Shown here one piece after another: positions 1 to 11,311 of a stretch of 64,000 bases of DNA. Within the stretch, counting starts at the first letter, position 1, and every line of letters begins with the position of its first letter. The notes under the pieces are model-generated. The model saw only the letters and a list, made by a program, of their open reading frames with translations. It searched no databases and had not been told where the DNA came from. Origin of the DNA: Coriolopsis trogii (Eukaryota; Basidiomycota; Agaricomycetes; Polyporales; Polyporaceae); NCBI GenBank assembly GCA_020543525.1, contig JAHYIO010000036.1, forward strand, positions 62,001 through 126,000. The letters are read 5' to 3'. The position numbers and the translations under genes were made by a program.

Positions 1-58
1 CATGTTATAAGAGGTGCACACCTGGGTTCCCATGACTGACCCCTCTCATGTTCGGTAG

Positions 59-776
59 TTACTTCGCGTCAGATAAACCAATGCAGTTTTCAGTTCTCGC
101 TGCACTCGTACGTCTTGGGCACAAGTACCAAGTCAATGCCATCTTTGACGAGTCCGTTCGCCGGCTCAAACCTGTCTTTCCCTCCGACTTTGAGAGCTGG
201 ATGAAACTCCAGAGCCCAAACATGGCTGATGTCATACTGCGCAAAGAGGAGTCCATTGAGGCGTTCAACCTGTTCGCACTAATAGGCCAAACGAAAATGA
301 TGGCTACCGCCCTTTATCGCTGTTGTAGCCTCCCTATGCATCAGATCATCAGAGGGGTCGCCCGCGCGGACGGCACGATCGAGACATTCAGCTCTCCCAA
401 CTTAGAGCGCTGCCTGAAGGCACACGCCAACCTCATCAAGATCGACGCACAGCTTGCATCACAATTCTTCCACCTCGACCCTCCATCAGACTGCGTCTGC
501 ATATCCGTTATTGGGCGCAGGGAGACCTTGGAGGACCTCGAGCGCGATCATTTCTGCGACTCTCTTGACGTTGTTGATGCTCAGCCGTTTGGTGACGCTT
601 ACTTTGGGAAGCGCATCCAGCTGGAGGCAGGGCAGGGGAGAATTTGTCAACCATGCGCAGACGCGATGGCGGCTGGCCACCTCGAAAATCAGAAGCAATT
701 GTGGTGTGCCATGCCTTACATCCTCGGATTCGAGTCCGGCGAGATAGAGGGATGGGAAGGCTGGGAGAGCCTGTGA
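59..776 (+). CDS. BTB/POZ domain protein, type A copy 1 (3' part)
   Basis: Last exon of a BTB-type protein whose first exon lies left of the window. I start it at 59, after the acceptor TTCGGTAG, because the broken type A paralogue near 3.0-4.0 kb has an exon boundary at the same residue (before YF..). The frame carries the second half of the BTB fold (FSVLAALVRLGHKYQV), the helix IEAFNLFALIGQTKMM typical of fungal BTB proteins, and a C-terminal region with a DCVC motif and a CQPC pair. Fungal BTB proteins of this kind are usually putative protein-interaction or Cul3-adaptor proteins; the substrate cannot be inferred. Stop is TGA. Confidence 0.8.
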
Positions 777-1223
777 TATACACGTCAGGTGAGCCTTGCA
801 GATATTGCGCCTGATCGCCCCGCTGACTCCGTACGTCGCAGATACTGACGTCCACTTGTAATGTACAATGTGGTATGGTACAATTAATATTGGATACATG
901 TCGCGCGAACGTGAGCGCAACCCGAGACAGTGGACGAGACGGGAGACACCTTGAGTGAGCGATCAGTCCATACACGATGGCTACTGTTGCTGTCAAAGCC
1001 ATGATCACGGTGCTGCAGTAAGGGAAGCTGCCGGCATTTGCGCGACCTCTCGCTCGTGCTGCGGCTGCAGCAGACTCGCTCTCCTCATCTACTTATACTC
1101 CGCAGAGCCACCTCCTGCAGGCCAGCCAACAGCTCTGCTCTAACATCCCTGTACGTCTTCTCTGAACTGCCTCGCCGTTGCTCCAATTTGAGACGCTCGT
1201 TCTGTTCTACATAGACCCGGACG
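777..1223. other. Intergenic region between BTB copies
   Basis: It separates the first type A gene from the first type B gene. The open frames here are short, overlap on both strands and resemble no protein I know. It probably holds the 3' UTR of the upstream gene and the promoter of the next one. Confidence 0.5.
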
Positions 1224-2376
1224 ATGACCGTCAGCAACAATCCCGTAGCGGCACGCGACGTCGTGTCTCTTGACTTGGACATCGCGCTCAAGAAAGACCC
1301 AGACCTGTGGTTCGCTGACGGCAATGTCGTGATCGTTGCCCAGTCCCATCTAGCGTTTCGCGTTCACGAGGGTGTGCTCTCCCGCCACTCCACGGTTTTC
1401 AACACTATTTTATCCTTTGGCTCAGCATGTCCCATTCAGTCTAACGCAGTCTCTGAAACCGTGGCTATGGCCCGTGCAATGGCTGAGGTGTCAACTACGG
1501 GCGCCGAGATGTCGGTCGGAGAGGAATGGATGGACGGATGCCGGGTCGTGCGCGTCACGGACCGTGCATATGACTTCAAACACTTGCTTCACATGCTCTA
1601 CGACGGCCACAAGTAAGCACGAGCTATCGATTCTCTTGCTAACTTAGTCTAACCTCACGCTTTGACGACTCGTCCGTCATAGGCACATCGCGACGTCCAA
1701 GGACGAGCCTATCGACTTTTGCGTGCTCGCCGCCGTAATCCGCGTCGCTCACAAATACGACATGAGCGGCGTCGCAGCCGGACCCACCGCTCTCTTGAGC
1801 TCCTGCTTCGACAGAGACGAGACTGTCGCAATGGTCGACGCGCAGAAACCGGTCCATGTGTCAGACGACGAGGTCCGCATTGAACCCCACCGCGATGCTA
1901 TCGAGGCGTTCAACCTCTTTCGCCTCATCAAAAACGAAGACGCGCTCTCCAAGGCACTCTACCTCTGCTGCCAACTCGGTCCGCAGGTGCTGATGAAGAG
2001 TCTCCCGCGCCGCCACGACGCGAGCGTGCAAGAGACCCTGTCGCCTTCAGACATGCTTCTCTGCTGGGAGATGCAGAATTCCCTTACCTACACCGGAGGG
2101 CAGATCAGAGAAGATCTGTGGAAACTTGCGGTATCAGCGGAGCGACCCTGCAAATGTACCCAGCCGTCTTGCGCAAAATTACTCCTTGCGGGTGTCTTCA
2201 ACCATCAGCGTGCTCCCAAACACACGCACGTCCTCCCCGGGCGAATCGTGGCAGATCTCAAATTGGGCACGCTGTGTTCCGCGGCCATTACGAAGGTAGA
2301 AGCCCTCCAAAAGGCGACGGAGAAAGATGTCTGGGAGGCTATAGAGGAAAGCGTATTTCGTCAATCCGCATACTAG
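1224..2376 (+). CDS. BTB/POZ domain protein, type B copy 1
   Basis: Two exons, 1224-1612 and 1683-2376, give 360 residues. The 70-nt intron starts GTAAGC, contains a CTAAC branch-like site and ends CATAG. Its removal joins DGHK to HIATSKDEPIDF exactly where the other BTB genes here carry an intron. The BTB domain spans about residues 27-165: the DPDLWFADGNVVIVAQ strand, then FRVHEGVLSRHSTVF, CRVVRVTDRAYDFKHLL and FCVLAAVIRVAHKY. The C-terminal half has the IEAFNLFRLI helix and a CKCTQPSC cysteine cluster. A paralogue lies about 3.2 kb downstream. Probably a protein-interaction module; partner unknown. Confidence 0.85.
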
Positions 2377-2849
2377 GTCGAACTCATGTGCTATAAGTGC
2401 TACTACTAAGTAGAACGATACCAAGCAGACAACGAGCCCGAGATGCAGAAGCCGGACATTCACACATGTGGATGATCATAAACACTCGACTGAGCTGATT
2501 GGGCTATCAACTGAACAAACGGGCGCTAAGACCGGACCGTTGGGACCGCTGGCTCTTACATAATTACTGCAAGCCTGAGTCTCGCACTTGGCAACCCAGT
2601 GACTCGTACTCAGGTCTTCACTCCTCCTTCCACCATCCAGTCCTCATCGCCTGGCAGGCCTTTTGCTTTTCGAAGCTTCGGAGTTATTTACGAGACTCAT
2701 ATACTCGTCTTCTACCCAGAGACAGACGGACATCTGCCCAAAGTGGCCTCCTCGCACGGACTATTGTAGGCTTTTCTTACTCGTACTCGAGTCGTTCGCG
2801 GGTTCTCAGGGGCAATCATCAGTACTCATGCGTATTTGCTCATGCTTAG
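2377..2849. other. Intergenic region
   Basis: No supported gene. It lies between a type B BTB gene and the broken type A copy and ends at a TAG stop (2847-2849) that closes the frame of the downstream BTB remnant. Confidence 0.4.
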
Positions 2850-3964
2850 GATACCGGGCACGTTCTAGATCGATGCAATCGGATTCTCGAGCCGCTATGT
2901 ACAACCCCTACCATCACCCTATCCGACGGTATTCAGCAGGACCCGGATGTGTGCTTTGTGGATGGTCACGTCGTCGTCGTCGCCCAGAAGACTGCCTTTC
3001 GATTGCACCAGGGTGCACTCGCGAGACATTCTGAAGCCTTCAGGGACCTGTTTGATATCCCTCTACCCGCCACGCCGGTTGCAGGAGTAGTGGACGACGG
3101 TTGTCCCATTGTCCATGTTTCGGACAAGGCGTTTGACTTCAAGCATCTGCTATGCGCCATCCATGACGGTATCAGGTGCGATATCATGCAGCACGCAGGA
3201 CAGCTATCCGAGTGGTATGTATTTGCATCTGACGTGCATCGTGATGACAGCTACTTCACGCCATTGCAACCGATGCGGTTCTCCGTTCTTGCGGCGCTCG
3301 TACGGCTTGGCCACAAGTACCAAGTGACTAACGTTTTCGACGAGTCTCTTCGTCGGCTGAGTGGCGTTTTCACCTCTGACTTCAACACGTGGATCAAGCG
3401 CAAGCATCTGAGCACGTTCGAAGTGACGGTTTGAATTGAAGATGCCATAGAGGCGTTCAATCTGTTTCCCTCATAGGCGAGACCAAGATGATGACGATGG
3501 CGGCGCTGTACTGCTGTTGCGACTTGCCTATGAACCAAATCCTCACCGGAGTGACATGTGAGGACGGTACGCAAGAAACGCTTAGTGCTCAAGACTTACA
3601 ACGCTGCCTGGAAGGTCAACAGAAGCTCATCAAGCTCGATGCGAAGCTCGATGCGCAGCTGACCGCGTACTTCTTCCATATCGAACCGCCATCAGACTGC
3701 GTTTGCACCTCCATCGAAGCGCGTCGGGAAGTTCTAGCCCAGAGCCTGGAACTGGACTACTTCGGTCAAGACTCGTACGCCACAGATACACAGCCGTTCC
3801 GTGGGCGGTGGTGGGTGGATTTTGTCGGTTCCAAGTTGAGCGAGGAGAGAATCTGTCGGCAATGTATAGACCACATGGTCATTGCCCAACTTGATGAACA
3901 AAATGAGGAGTGGAATGATCTCCCTCTCAAACTCGGGCTCGATGTAGACGCAATGCGGGAATAG
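2850..3964 (+). pseudogene. BTB/POZ domain gene, type A copy 2, disabled
   Basis: Paralogue of the gene at the left window edge. The BTB start is readable (DPDVCFVDGHVVVVAQ, then CPIVHVSDKAFDFKHLL). A 75-nt intron (3176-3250, GTGCGA..ACAG) joins it to YFTPLQPMRFSVLAALVRLG. Three defects are visible. There is no in-frame ATG between the TAG at 2847 and the BTB domain. An in-frame TGA at 3432-3434 sits just before IEDAIEAFNLF. One base is missing near 3465-3471, where FNLFALIG should read on but the frame shifts. Beyond that the frame continues intact to a TAG at 3962-3964 with the DCVCTS and CRQC motifs. Unusual extra introns cannot be fully excluded, but decay is simpler. Confidence 0.75.
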
Positions 3965-4272
3965 GGTGCCTCAAAACGACGGGTGAGGCACATTCTACAC
4001 TTCTATTACGCTTGACTCCTCTGATTCCATCGCAAGCTCAGTAATGACGGTGACATGCTCTCACGTCACTTTGTATACGTTCAATAGCGACGAGACGGGA
4101 GCAAACATGTACCACTTGGAGACCACAATGAAAAGAGCGTTCACCATGGTGTTGCTGCGGTAGAGAAGCTCGCGCCGCACGTTTGTTGCGTGTTCTGCAG
4201 CACTATTCTTGTCACCTACTTATCGCGCGTAGTGCCCTCTTGTGCCAGGTCAGCGACTCACCTCATCCAGCC
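3965..4272. other. Intergenic region
   Basis: No coding feature supported. It probably contains the promoter of the second type B BTB gene. Confidence 0.4.
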
Positions 4273-5510
4273 ATGTATGTCTTCCACCAAGTCTCAACTG
4301 ATTCGCTTGACATGTTTACCCCCCATTGGCAGATCCTGATAGGTTCAGATCGTGACTCTCGACTTCCCTCCAGTAAACCCCCGCAACGTACCATCTCCGA
4401 CGACAACACTACGATGCAGAAGGACGCGGATCTCTGGTTCGACGACGGCAATGTCGTGATCGTCGCCCAGCCCCACACCGCGTTCCGCGTTCACGAGAGC
4501 ATACTCGCCCGCCACTCCACCGTCCTCAAGAGCATCCTATCCTCCGGCTCTGTATGTCTCATGCCGCCCGACGCGGAGGCCCCCGCAGTGGTCTATACAA
4601 CCCCCGAGGTGTCTCCCATGGGCGTCGATGTCTCGGCGGGAGGAGAATGGATGGACGGGTGCCGGGTGGTGCATGTTACGGACCGTGCGTACGACTTCAA
4701 GCAGATGCTCCACATGTTCTACGACGGCTACAAGTGAGTGCATGTTATCGGCTGTCTTTGCGTTTTTTGTGAGTGTGATTAACGATTCGATGACTCGCTT
4801 GCCACAGGCAAATCGCTGCGTCCTGGGACGCTCCCGTCGACTTCTGCATCCTCGCTGCCATCATTCGCTGTTCCCATAAGTACAAGATGAGCAGTATCGC
4901 CGACGAACCTCTCCGCCTCTTGCGTTCTTCACTCAAAGGTTATCACGTCAAAGGAATGGCCGACTCCGTGGTGCAGAGAAAAAGTGTGTCATATTCAAGC
5001 GTCCACTTTGAGCCCCACCGCGACGCCATCGAGGTATTCAACCTCTTCCGACTCGTCAACGACGAGCCTGTGCTGCTCACCAAGGCTCTTTACATCTGCT
5101 GCCAGCTCAGTCCCCAGGTGCTGATGAAGGGGTTACCTCGCCGCCAAGATCCGAGCGTGCAGGAGACCCTATCGCGATCGGACATGCTACTCTGCTGGGA
5201 GTCGCAGAACCACCTCATCAGCGCCAGAGCGAAATCCCGACAAGACCTATGGACGCATGCGATCTCGGCGAAGAAATGCGAGTGCACGCAGTCGTCGTGC
5301 ACAGAGTTACTCCTCGCGCATCTCTTAAACCTTGAGCACATCCCCGATCCTAGGAACGCCCTCTCCGAACTTCGACAGATCAGGGATAGTATGTTGTGGC
5401 CAACTACAAGGTTATGCTCGGCGTGCACTGTCAAGATGGTAGAGCTGTCCGATCAGTTGAGAGGCGAGGTAGTGGGCACGTTGGAGAAATGGGTAACTCA
5501 ATCCGATTGA
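4273..5510 (+). CDS. BTB/POZ domain protein, type B copy 2
   Basis: Exons 4273-4733 and 4808-5510, split by a 74-nt intron (GTGAGT..CCACAG) at the same codon as in the first type B copy. The start is uncertain: ATG 4273 gives 387 residues, while ATG 4414, just before KDADLWFDDGNVVIVAQ, gives 340 and fits the paralogue better. The BTB region includes FRVHESILARHSTVL, CRVVHVTDRAYDFKQML and FCILAAIIRCSHKYKM. The C-terminal half has IEVFNLFRLV, a QLSPQVLMKGLPRR segment shared almost word for word with copy 1, and a CECTQSSC cluster plus CSAC pair that may bind metal. Role: probable protein-interaction adaptor, substrate unknown. Confidence 0.82.
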
Positions 5511-5580
5511 TACCTCATGTACACCTACTACTACATCCGAGAGCGTGCCATCCAGAATCAGAAGATCATGTACATATCAC

Positions 5581-7610
5581 TCACAGACCTTCCGTAAACC
5601 TGCTCGCAGTCTGCCCGTTCCCAACATCGCGGTCAGCCTCGTCCTCGTCCGCAGGCGGGACATGCGGGGAACGCCCCTCAGGAGCCTTCTCCTGCTGGCG
5701 CTTGCTTGGCCTCCGCGAGACGTTCGCCCCATCGCCGTTCGCATTGGCGTTCCCGTTCCCGTTCCCGTTCGGCTTCTTGTCGACCTACACGAAGTACGGT
5801 CACCATCAGTTCAGGATGCACTCCCCGCCGCAGCAGAACGACGGCGTTCGCGCCCTCTTACAGGATACCCGTTCGCCCCGTACTCCAGCTCCCGCGCGGC
5901 ACTCGCCCCATGTCCGTGGTTCGAGTGCGAATACTCTGGTGGGCCCACGTCATCTTCGCCTCCGTCAGCCGTGTCCCGCGCCTCGACAAACGCGGCGTCG
6001 TCATCCTCTTCCTCCTCCACGCTCGAGCCCTCGTCCTCCGTCTCCTCGATACCCTCCTCTTCGCTCGTGTATCCCGCGGCGCGCACAGCCGCCGCGACGG
6101 GGCCGGACCGCTCCATCTGCTCGCTCGCGACGAGATAGCGCGCGCAGAGCATCCGGATGTCGTTCCACCACTCCATCATGTCGTCGTGCGAGCGAGCGCG
6201 GAACGCCCACGCCCGTCCGCCCCCCTTTCCGCGACGGGTGATGGTGTCGCGGAGACCGCGTAGAGACCCAGAATGTATCGTGCCCGTCCCGTCCTTGCGC
6301 TCCTCGATGTGGAACTTGTGGCTCTTCCCGCTCTGCGACGACGGCGGGCCGAGCGTGCACATGGGGAGAAACAGGCTGAACTGCGGTCGGTCTGCGATTG
6401 CAGGGTCCGACGAGGTGTATTCGTGCAAGAATCCGGCGGGGGTGAGAACGTAGAATGCCTCGCGGTAGGTACGCGTGTAGCGCTTCTTGCGCTCGAGAAG
6501 CCCAGTGTGCACAGGGATCACGCTCGGGTCGTCTTTGCTCGGGTAGGTGATCGCTTGTGGGTCGCGGAGAGGCGTCTCCGGGTCGACGAGGTGGTCTTCG
6601 CGGGCAGCGAAGGAGATCCATTCGCGATCCGGGGGAAGGGCGGACATGTCATGTTGGAGATTGTTCCACAGCTCGGCAACACTATTGTCCATGCGCGTTC
6701 GCCACTCAGAGAACGTCGCCCATGCGGACTGAAGGGCTTGAATGAGGGACGCTTCGAACATGGCAGAAGACGCTTGGGTAAGTAGCAGGGACTTTTGAAG
6801 GGCGTTCTCTGTATGAACCTGCTTGACAAGCTGGCGTGCGACTGCTTGATTTGCTACGTATGGGTCGGAACGCGCAGTGACGTTGAGAGGTGTATTCTTC
6901 AGGATGGCAATGTTGGTACCCAGGTCGCCGATGAGCTTGGCAGACAGCTCTCTTTCTTTTGCAACGGCCGTCGCGAGTTTCCCAGTGTCATTCTGTATGT
7001 TCTACAAGTCGTGAATGAGATTGTGCTAATCGGCAACAACTAGCGCATGGGCGGAGGGGATCCCAAGGGACGGTGTACCAATTCGCACAGGATTGATAGC
7101 TGTATGCGGGGATACACACCTTTATGTGGGCCTTGATTTCCGTTCTTAGCTTCTGAAGGTGTTGCACGATGGAACCATCAATCGTGCGGCCAAGGTTCGC
7201 ATGTTGGTCGGCGATAGCGCGAGTCTTGTCGCGTATGCCATAAAAGATGTCCTAAGGCATATACTGTCAGGGCAGAGGGACCATGTAATATCATAAGAGC
7301 TCGCCTGAAGACCGCCCTCGCCGAGGAACTGGTTTCCGGAGCGGAAGGGGACCTGGATAACGGCGCCGAGCTTTGTCATCTCACGGGCGACATTGTTCTC
7401 AATGTCCGCAATTCCCTCAAAATAGGCGATGAGCTGCTTGACGATGGCCTTCCATGCGGTGAAACGTTCGATGAGGATGTCGGACGGGCGGAGGTCGTGG
7501 GGAGCGATGTTCTTCTTGATGAGGGACTGGCTGCGGGAGATGGTCGAGCCATGTCGACTGGGAGGACGGGAGAGAGAGGTTGCGCGAGAGATGGAGACCG
7601 TTTCGTTCAT
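5581..7610 (-). CDS. SLM1-like F-BAR and PH domain protein
   Basis: Four exons on the minus strand: 7305-7610, 7120-7251, 5862-7001 and 5581-5784, for 593 residues. Residues about 35-235 form the helical F-BAR-like region (RFTAWKAIVKQLIAYFEG, DIFYGIRDKTRAIADQHANL, NIQNDTGKLATAVAKERELS). Residues about 307-430 form a PH domain (GLLERKKRYTRTYREAFYVL ... WWNDIRML). The tail is acidic and ends with an Asn/Gly repeat. In yeast, Slm1 and Slm2 bind PI(4,5)P2 and are TORC2 targets at eisosomes; that role is inferred here from domain order. The first intron has a GC donor (CAG|GCGAGC). The last intron (5785-5861) opens with GTAAGA; without it the reading frame would stop at 5811 and lose 68 residues. 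Confidence 0.88.
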
Positions 7611-8017
7611 GGCTAGGGCGAGAAGAGTAATCAATGGGAGGGAAGAGGGGAGGAGGCACATATATGACGTTCAACCAGCCCTCGGGCGCCCGTGAGCTTC
7701 TGACGTCATTCGCATCAGAATCCGCCGAGTGGGGACTTGGAAGTCATAAGCGTGCATGGAGCGAACTGTAGTCAAGTGTTGAGTACAGACTGCGGTTCAA
7801 TGTGATTGAATAGTACGACGTCCCGTACTACAAGTCAACGAATGCTAGTACTTACTGGACCCACTCGTGAAGTCGAATACTGTTTGGCTATAATCATGCG
7901 ATGACAGACAACCTGGATAGCGTAGCAGCACGATACACATTGTACATACAGTCGGGAGGGTATCCGTAGTCACGGGCAGATAATATCATGACGAACGACG
8001 AGTTCATCGTGCGGCGC
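7611..8017. other. Intergenic region
   Basis: Upstream of the SLM1-like gene on the minus strand. No further gene recognised; it should contain the promoter of that gene. Confidence 0.4.
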
Positions 8018-8703
8018 TTAAGAGAAGGAATGCTTGACGAAACGAAGAACTTGGACAGTGTATGTGAGTGAATGGTCTGGATGGGGTTGCAACGGTATCC
8101 CTAGTTGTGCGTAAAGACTGAGTAGTCCGGTGATACATCTCGCGAACTCGTCGTCAAACAACCGCGCGATAGTTCCATCCTCACAGAGCACCCCATTCCG
8201 CAGATTCAGAATGTCTCCCGCAGCGCAGAGATAGAGCGCGAAAGGCAACACGTCTTCCATCTCTAGCAATCGAGCGAATTTGACTGCGAGGAAAGCGTCG
8301 CTGGGGGCCACCCGTATTCGACATAGTGTGCAGTGTTTCTTCCATACATTGTCCCATTCAGCAGAGAACAGTTTGTCGTATCCGTGATCGTAGGCTGCGC
8401 CGCAAAAGTTTCGAAAGAAGTCTGAAATGCGCCCCACAGCGTCGCTAATCATACTTGGCTGGACTTCGTATTGAAGACCGATTTGGACGATGCCGAAAAG
8501 TGTGCTGAACGCGGGGTGCTCGCCCGGCGCTGCGTAGAGGTACCTGTACAGATATGCAAAAAAGCCATTGGACGCGCACGACTAGGAATTAGGGACGCAC
8601 GAAGAGCCCGGCTTTGCGACCAGTGTGAGGAAATGGCGGAGGTTCACTGCGGCGTCGAAGAGCCGGACGACGGGGGATCCCTCCATTGGCTCTCCGTCCT
8701 CTG
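8018..8703 (-). pseudogene. BTB gene relic, middle and C-terminal part
   Basis: Reading leftward from about 8703, the frame gives VSEDGEPMEGSPVVRLFDAA and NLRHFL, the central BTB strand and helix. A likely intron follows (roughly 8535-8615, acceptor CTGTACAG), then YLYAAPGEHPAFSTLFGIVQ and a C-terminal half ending at TAA 8018-8020. The first BTB strand, which should precede this on the same strand, is absent; it lies on the opposite strand immediately to the right. The C-terminus also lacks the cysteine-rich tail of the other BTB genes here. Transcription of a 5'-truncated product cannot be ruled out. Confidence 0.65.
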
Positions 8704-8915
8704 ACACCGAGGAAGCGACACCCCTAGCGGAGGTCACGAAAGACCCGGAGATATGGTTCGATGACGGCAACATCGTCCTCGTAGCGGCAAGCACCGCATT
8801 CCGCCTTTACAAAGCCCTCCTCTCCTCGATCTCGCCCGTCTTCATGGACATGTTCTCGCTTCCACAGCCAAAGACATGGTTTTCGCTATATATGCCATCT
8901 TCAGTTGGTAATTGA
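8704..8915 (+). pseudogene. BTB gene relic, inverted N-terminal part
   Basis: The plus strand encodes the first part of a BTB domain: EVTKDPEIWFDDGNIVLVAA, FRLYKALLSSISPVF and MDMFSLPQP. It breaks off into unrelated residues near 8873 and stops at 8913-8915. The missing continuation (the EGSPVVRLFD strand) lies on the minus strand directly to the left. Head-to-head halves of one fold point to a small inversion of about 170 bp. Confidence 0.65.
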
Positions 8916-9648
8916 GTGAAGGAGATACTTGCACACGTACGAGAATGTGGAGGAAGTCAGAGAGATGAGGGGTGTCGTATGCACGATGGTGGGATCAAGT
9001 GAGGTGAGCTGGAGAAAACCTTGCTGGTGTGCTGCGGTAGCTCGTGCGTGTCGCGTGGCCACACATAACCTTATGGTATAGAGGTCTGCTACCGCATGGT
9101 ATAACAGGGTTTGTCTCCCCTAGGCAGACGGCTTACGGGCCTATTGTGTGGGGGGATGGACGGTCCTGCAGAATTGACGGCGGAGAGGATCACACCTGGT
9201 ATGGTGAGAGAGCATCTGACGTGATGGCACAAGGGGTTATCTCGTGCTTTTGTCACCCGGAGACGAAGGGCACGACGAAGTAGAGTAGCACTCGCGCACT
9301 CATCACTCTGGCCGGAGCGAGTCGATCCCCATAGTGAACAGAGATGTCGGTGATGCATGAGAGTGACCAAAAGAGGTGCATGGCGTGTGTGGTGAGCTGA
9401 CATGAGGGGAGTAAAGAATGTCTCAACCTTGTCGGGACGCGCTTATCCGGGCGTGCCTAAGTCACGTGCGAGGAGGAGCAGTAGATCGTGTACCAAAAAG
9501 GAAGCGACACGTCTAAGCCAGATTTTCGCGGCATCCGTTGTGCAGCCTCCTCTCCTCCTCCCCTTTCCTCTCCGTCATCTTAGCCTCCTCCAGGTCTCCC
9601 CGTCACCGGTCCTTTGTCTCTCACCTCTCCGTCTCACGATCCACCATC
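8916..9648. other. Intergenic region
   Basis: No gene recognised. The last 100 bases are pyrimidine-rich and lead into the PHO88 start codon, as expected of a fungal core promoter and 5' UTR. Confidence 0.4.
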
Positions 9649-10585
9649 ATGAACCCGGCTGTCAGCAACCTCGCTATCTCCCTCGGTGCCATGCAATGTC
9701 GGTATCACTTTGCTTTGCTGTCCGTATGCGGACAATTGCTCACCTTGTTTCCCCGCGTTTTCCCCTCCTTCTGCCCTGCAAATCTGCTGGACGCTACGAA
9801 CGCGCATTCTCTCACATGCATGGTGTGAACAGTGGCGAGGAAGATCCCGTTTGACGACCCGGAGGTGCTGACGTACGTCCGCATCGCGTACGTCGCGACC
9901 CAGGTCATCGTCCTCGGTGTGTACTACTACGTCGGCCTTCAGGTGCGCGAGTTTCGCTTTGTGCTCTGTTTGAGTTGCTTGTGCTGACTTGGACGCGACA
10001 GATCAAGAAGAAGAACGACCAGACGGTGCTCAAGTATGGTGCGTACCTCCTGTATCCCGACCAGCTGCGAGAGGAGTATTGAACAGTCCTATCACATGGT
10101 GCAGTCGAGCCCAACCCGATGGTACGTCCCACTTGTGCATTCACTCGACGGGTATATGCTGACGAGGCTGCGCACAGGACAAGAACGCTGGCAATTTGGT
10201 CACAACAACCGTAAGAGACTACGACCTGGCCGAGACAGCGAAGCTACAACGCGCGGTCTTCTTTGGTTGCGCGATGATGGCGTTCATGCATTTGTACCTC
10301 AAGTACGTCCAGTCGCTTTCCCCCTCGCTCGCTACGTGCAACATCAATGCTAACGTCGCACATACTCGAAGGTACACCCAGCCGCTGTTCATCCAGGCGT
10401 TGATGGGCATGAAGGGACTCTACGACGCGAAGCCTGTTGCGATCCACGTCCTCGGCAAGCCCGCAGAAGGCGACCTCAAGCGTCCCTTCAAGGCCGGTGG
10501 CATGTTCGGCGGTGCGTCGGACCCGCTGACGGACAAGGCGGCGATCGACGAGGCGGAGAAGCGGGTCGGCAAGAAGGAGGAGTAG
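9649..10585 (+). CDS. PHO88: PHO88/SND3-like ER membrane protein
   Basis: Six exons (9649-9697, 9833-9942, 10002-10038, 10105-10121, 10178-10302, 10372-10585) give 183 residues, the usual size. The N-terminus MNPAVSNLAISLGAMQLARK parallels yeast Pho88. A first membrane segment (VIVLGVYYYVGLQ) is followed by IKKKNDQTVLKYVEPNP, then KLQRAVFFGCAMMAFMHLYL, KYTQPLFIQALMGMKGLYD and a basic C-terminus ending KKEE. Family knowledge: Pho88/Snd3 is an ER protein in the SND route of SRP-independent targeting and affects phosphate transport. Exon 4 is only 17 nt. The first donor (GTCGGT) is weak but gives the conserved MQL junction. Confidence 0.9.
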
Positions 10586-10818
10586 ACGGGAGGCGCGGAC
10601 TTGCCGCCGCTGGATGCGTGCGATGTACGGTATCGGATATCTGTCTGTGCGTTATAGTCGTGTTCTCTCTCTCGTGGATGGGGCGAAAAAATACTCTTGA
10701 TTAATCCCTCATGCATTCCAAGACGAGTTTGATGGACAAGATGTGCGTGGTCGACCATGATGAGGCTATGGTACAAGTGTGTATGCAACGTCCTTTATGC
10801 CCGTTCCGCCCATTGCGT

Positions 10819-11311
10819 TCAATATGCACCAGAGTCACCGTCGTTCCCCTGCGCACCCCCGCTCTCAAACTGCCTTCCCCGCTGGTCGGTATATGCGCTG
10901 GCCAGACGCTCGCCCATCTCTCCCTTGGAGTCCGGGTTCCGTCCGTACGGGTTCAGGGCGTCGAAGTCTCGACGGGCCTCGTGCCTGAACTCCTCGCGCG
11001 AGCGACTGTCTACGCCCTGCTTCGCGTCCTGGATCTCGCTCTCGAGAGGTCCTCCATCGAGGGACTGCTGGACGAGCCCGGTGTTGGATGGTGAGAATTG
11101 TTGGTCTGTTTGCTGTTGCTGCTGCTGGGAGACATCCGCGCGGCGCTGGTTCTGCGTGGAGAAGGTGTTGGTGGAGCTGTAGCCGCCTTCGGAGGTCGCT
11201 GGATGTATGAGGTGCTGGTGAGTGTTTGAATGGATTGGAGAAGGAAGTGTGACACGCACTGTCGCCCTCTGAGGGGTAGTTGCGGGTCTGGTAGTCGGAG
11301 TTGGTGGACAT
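10819..11311 (-). CDS. Small hydrophilic protein of unknown function
   Basis: Two exons, 11260-11311 and 10819-11198, give 143 residues; the 61-nt intron runs GTGCGT..ATCCAG. The protein is strongly polar with no membrane segment: MSTNSDYQTRNYPSEGD at the start, a run of six Gln in the middle, then a charged stretch (DSRSREEFRHEARRDFDALN, SKGEMGERLASAY). The composition recalls hydrophilin or stress-type proteins, but I do not recognise the family. It converges with PHO88, with only about 230 bp between the two stops. Confidence 0.6.

Noticed and set aside
5811..5813. TGA as the end of the SLM1-like protein
   Set aside because: The stop lies inside a GTAAGA..GTGTAG intron; splicing continues the frame into an Asn/Gly-rich coding exon ending at 5581.
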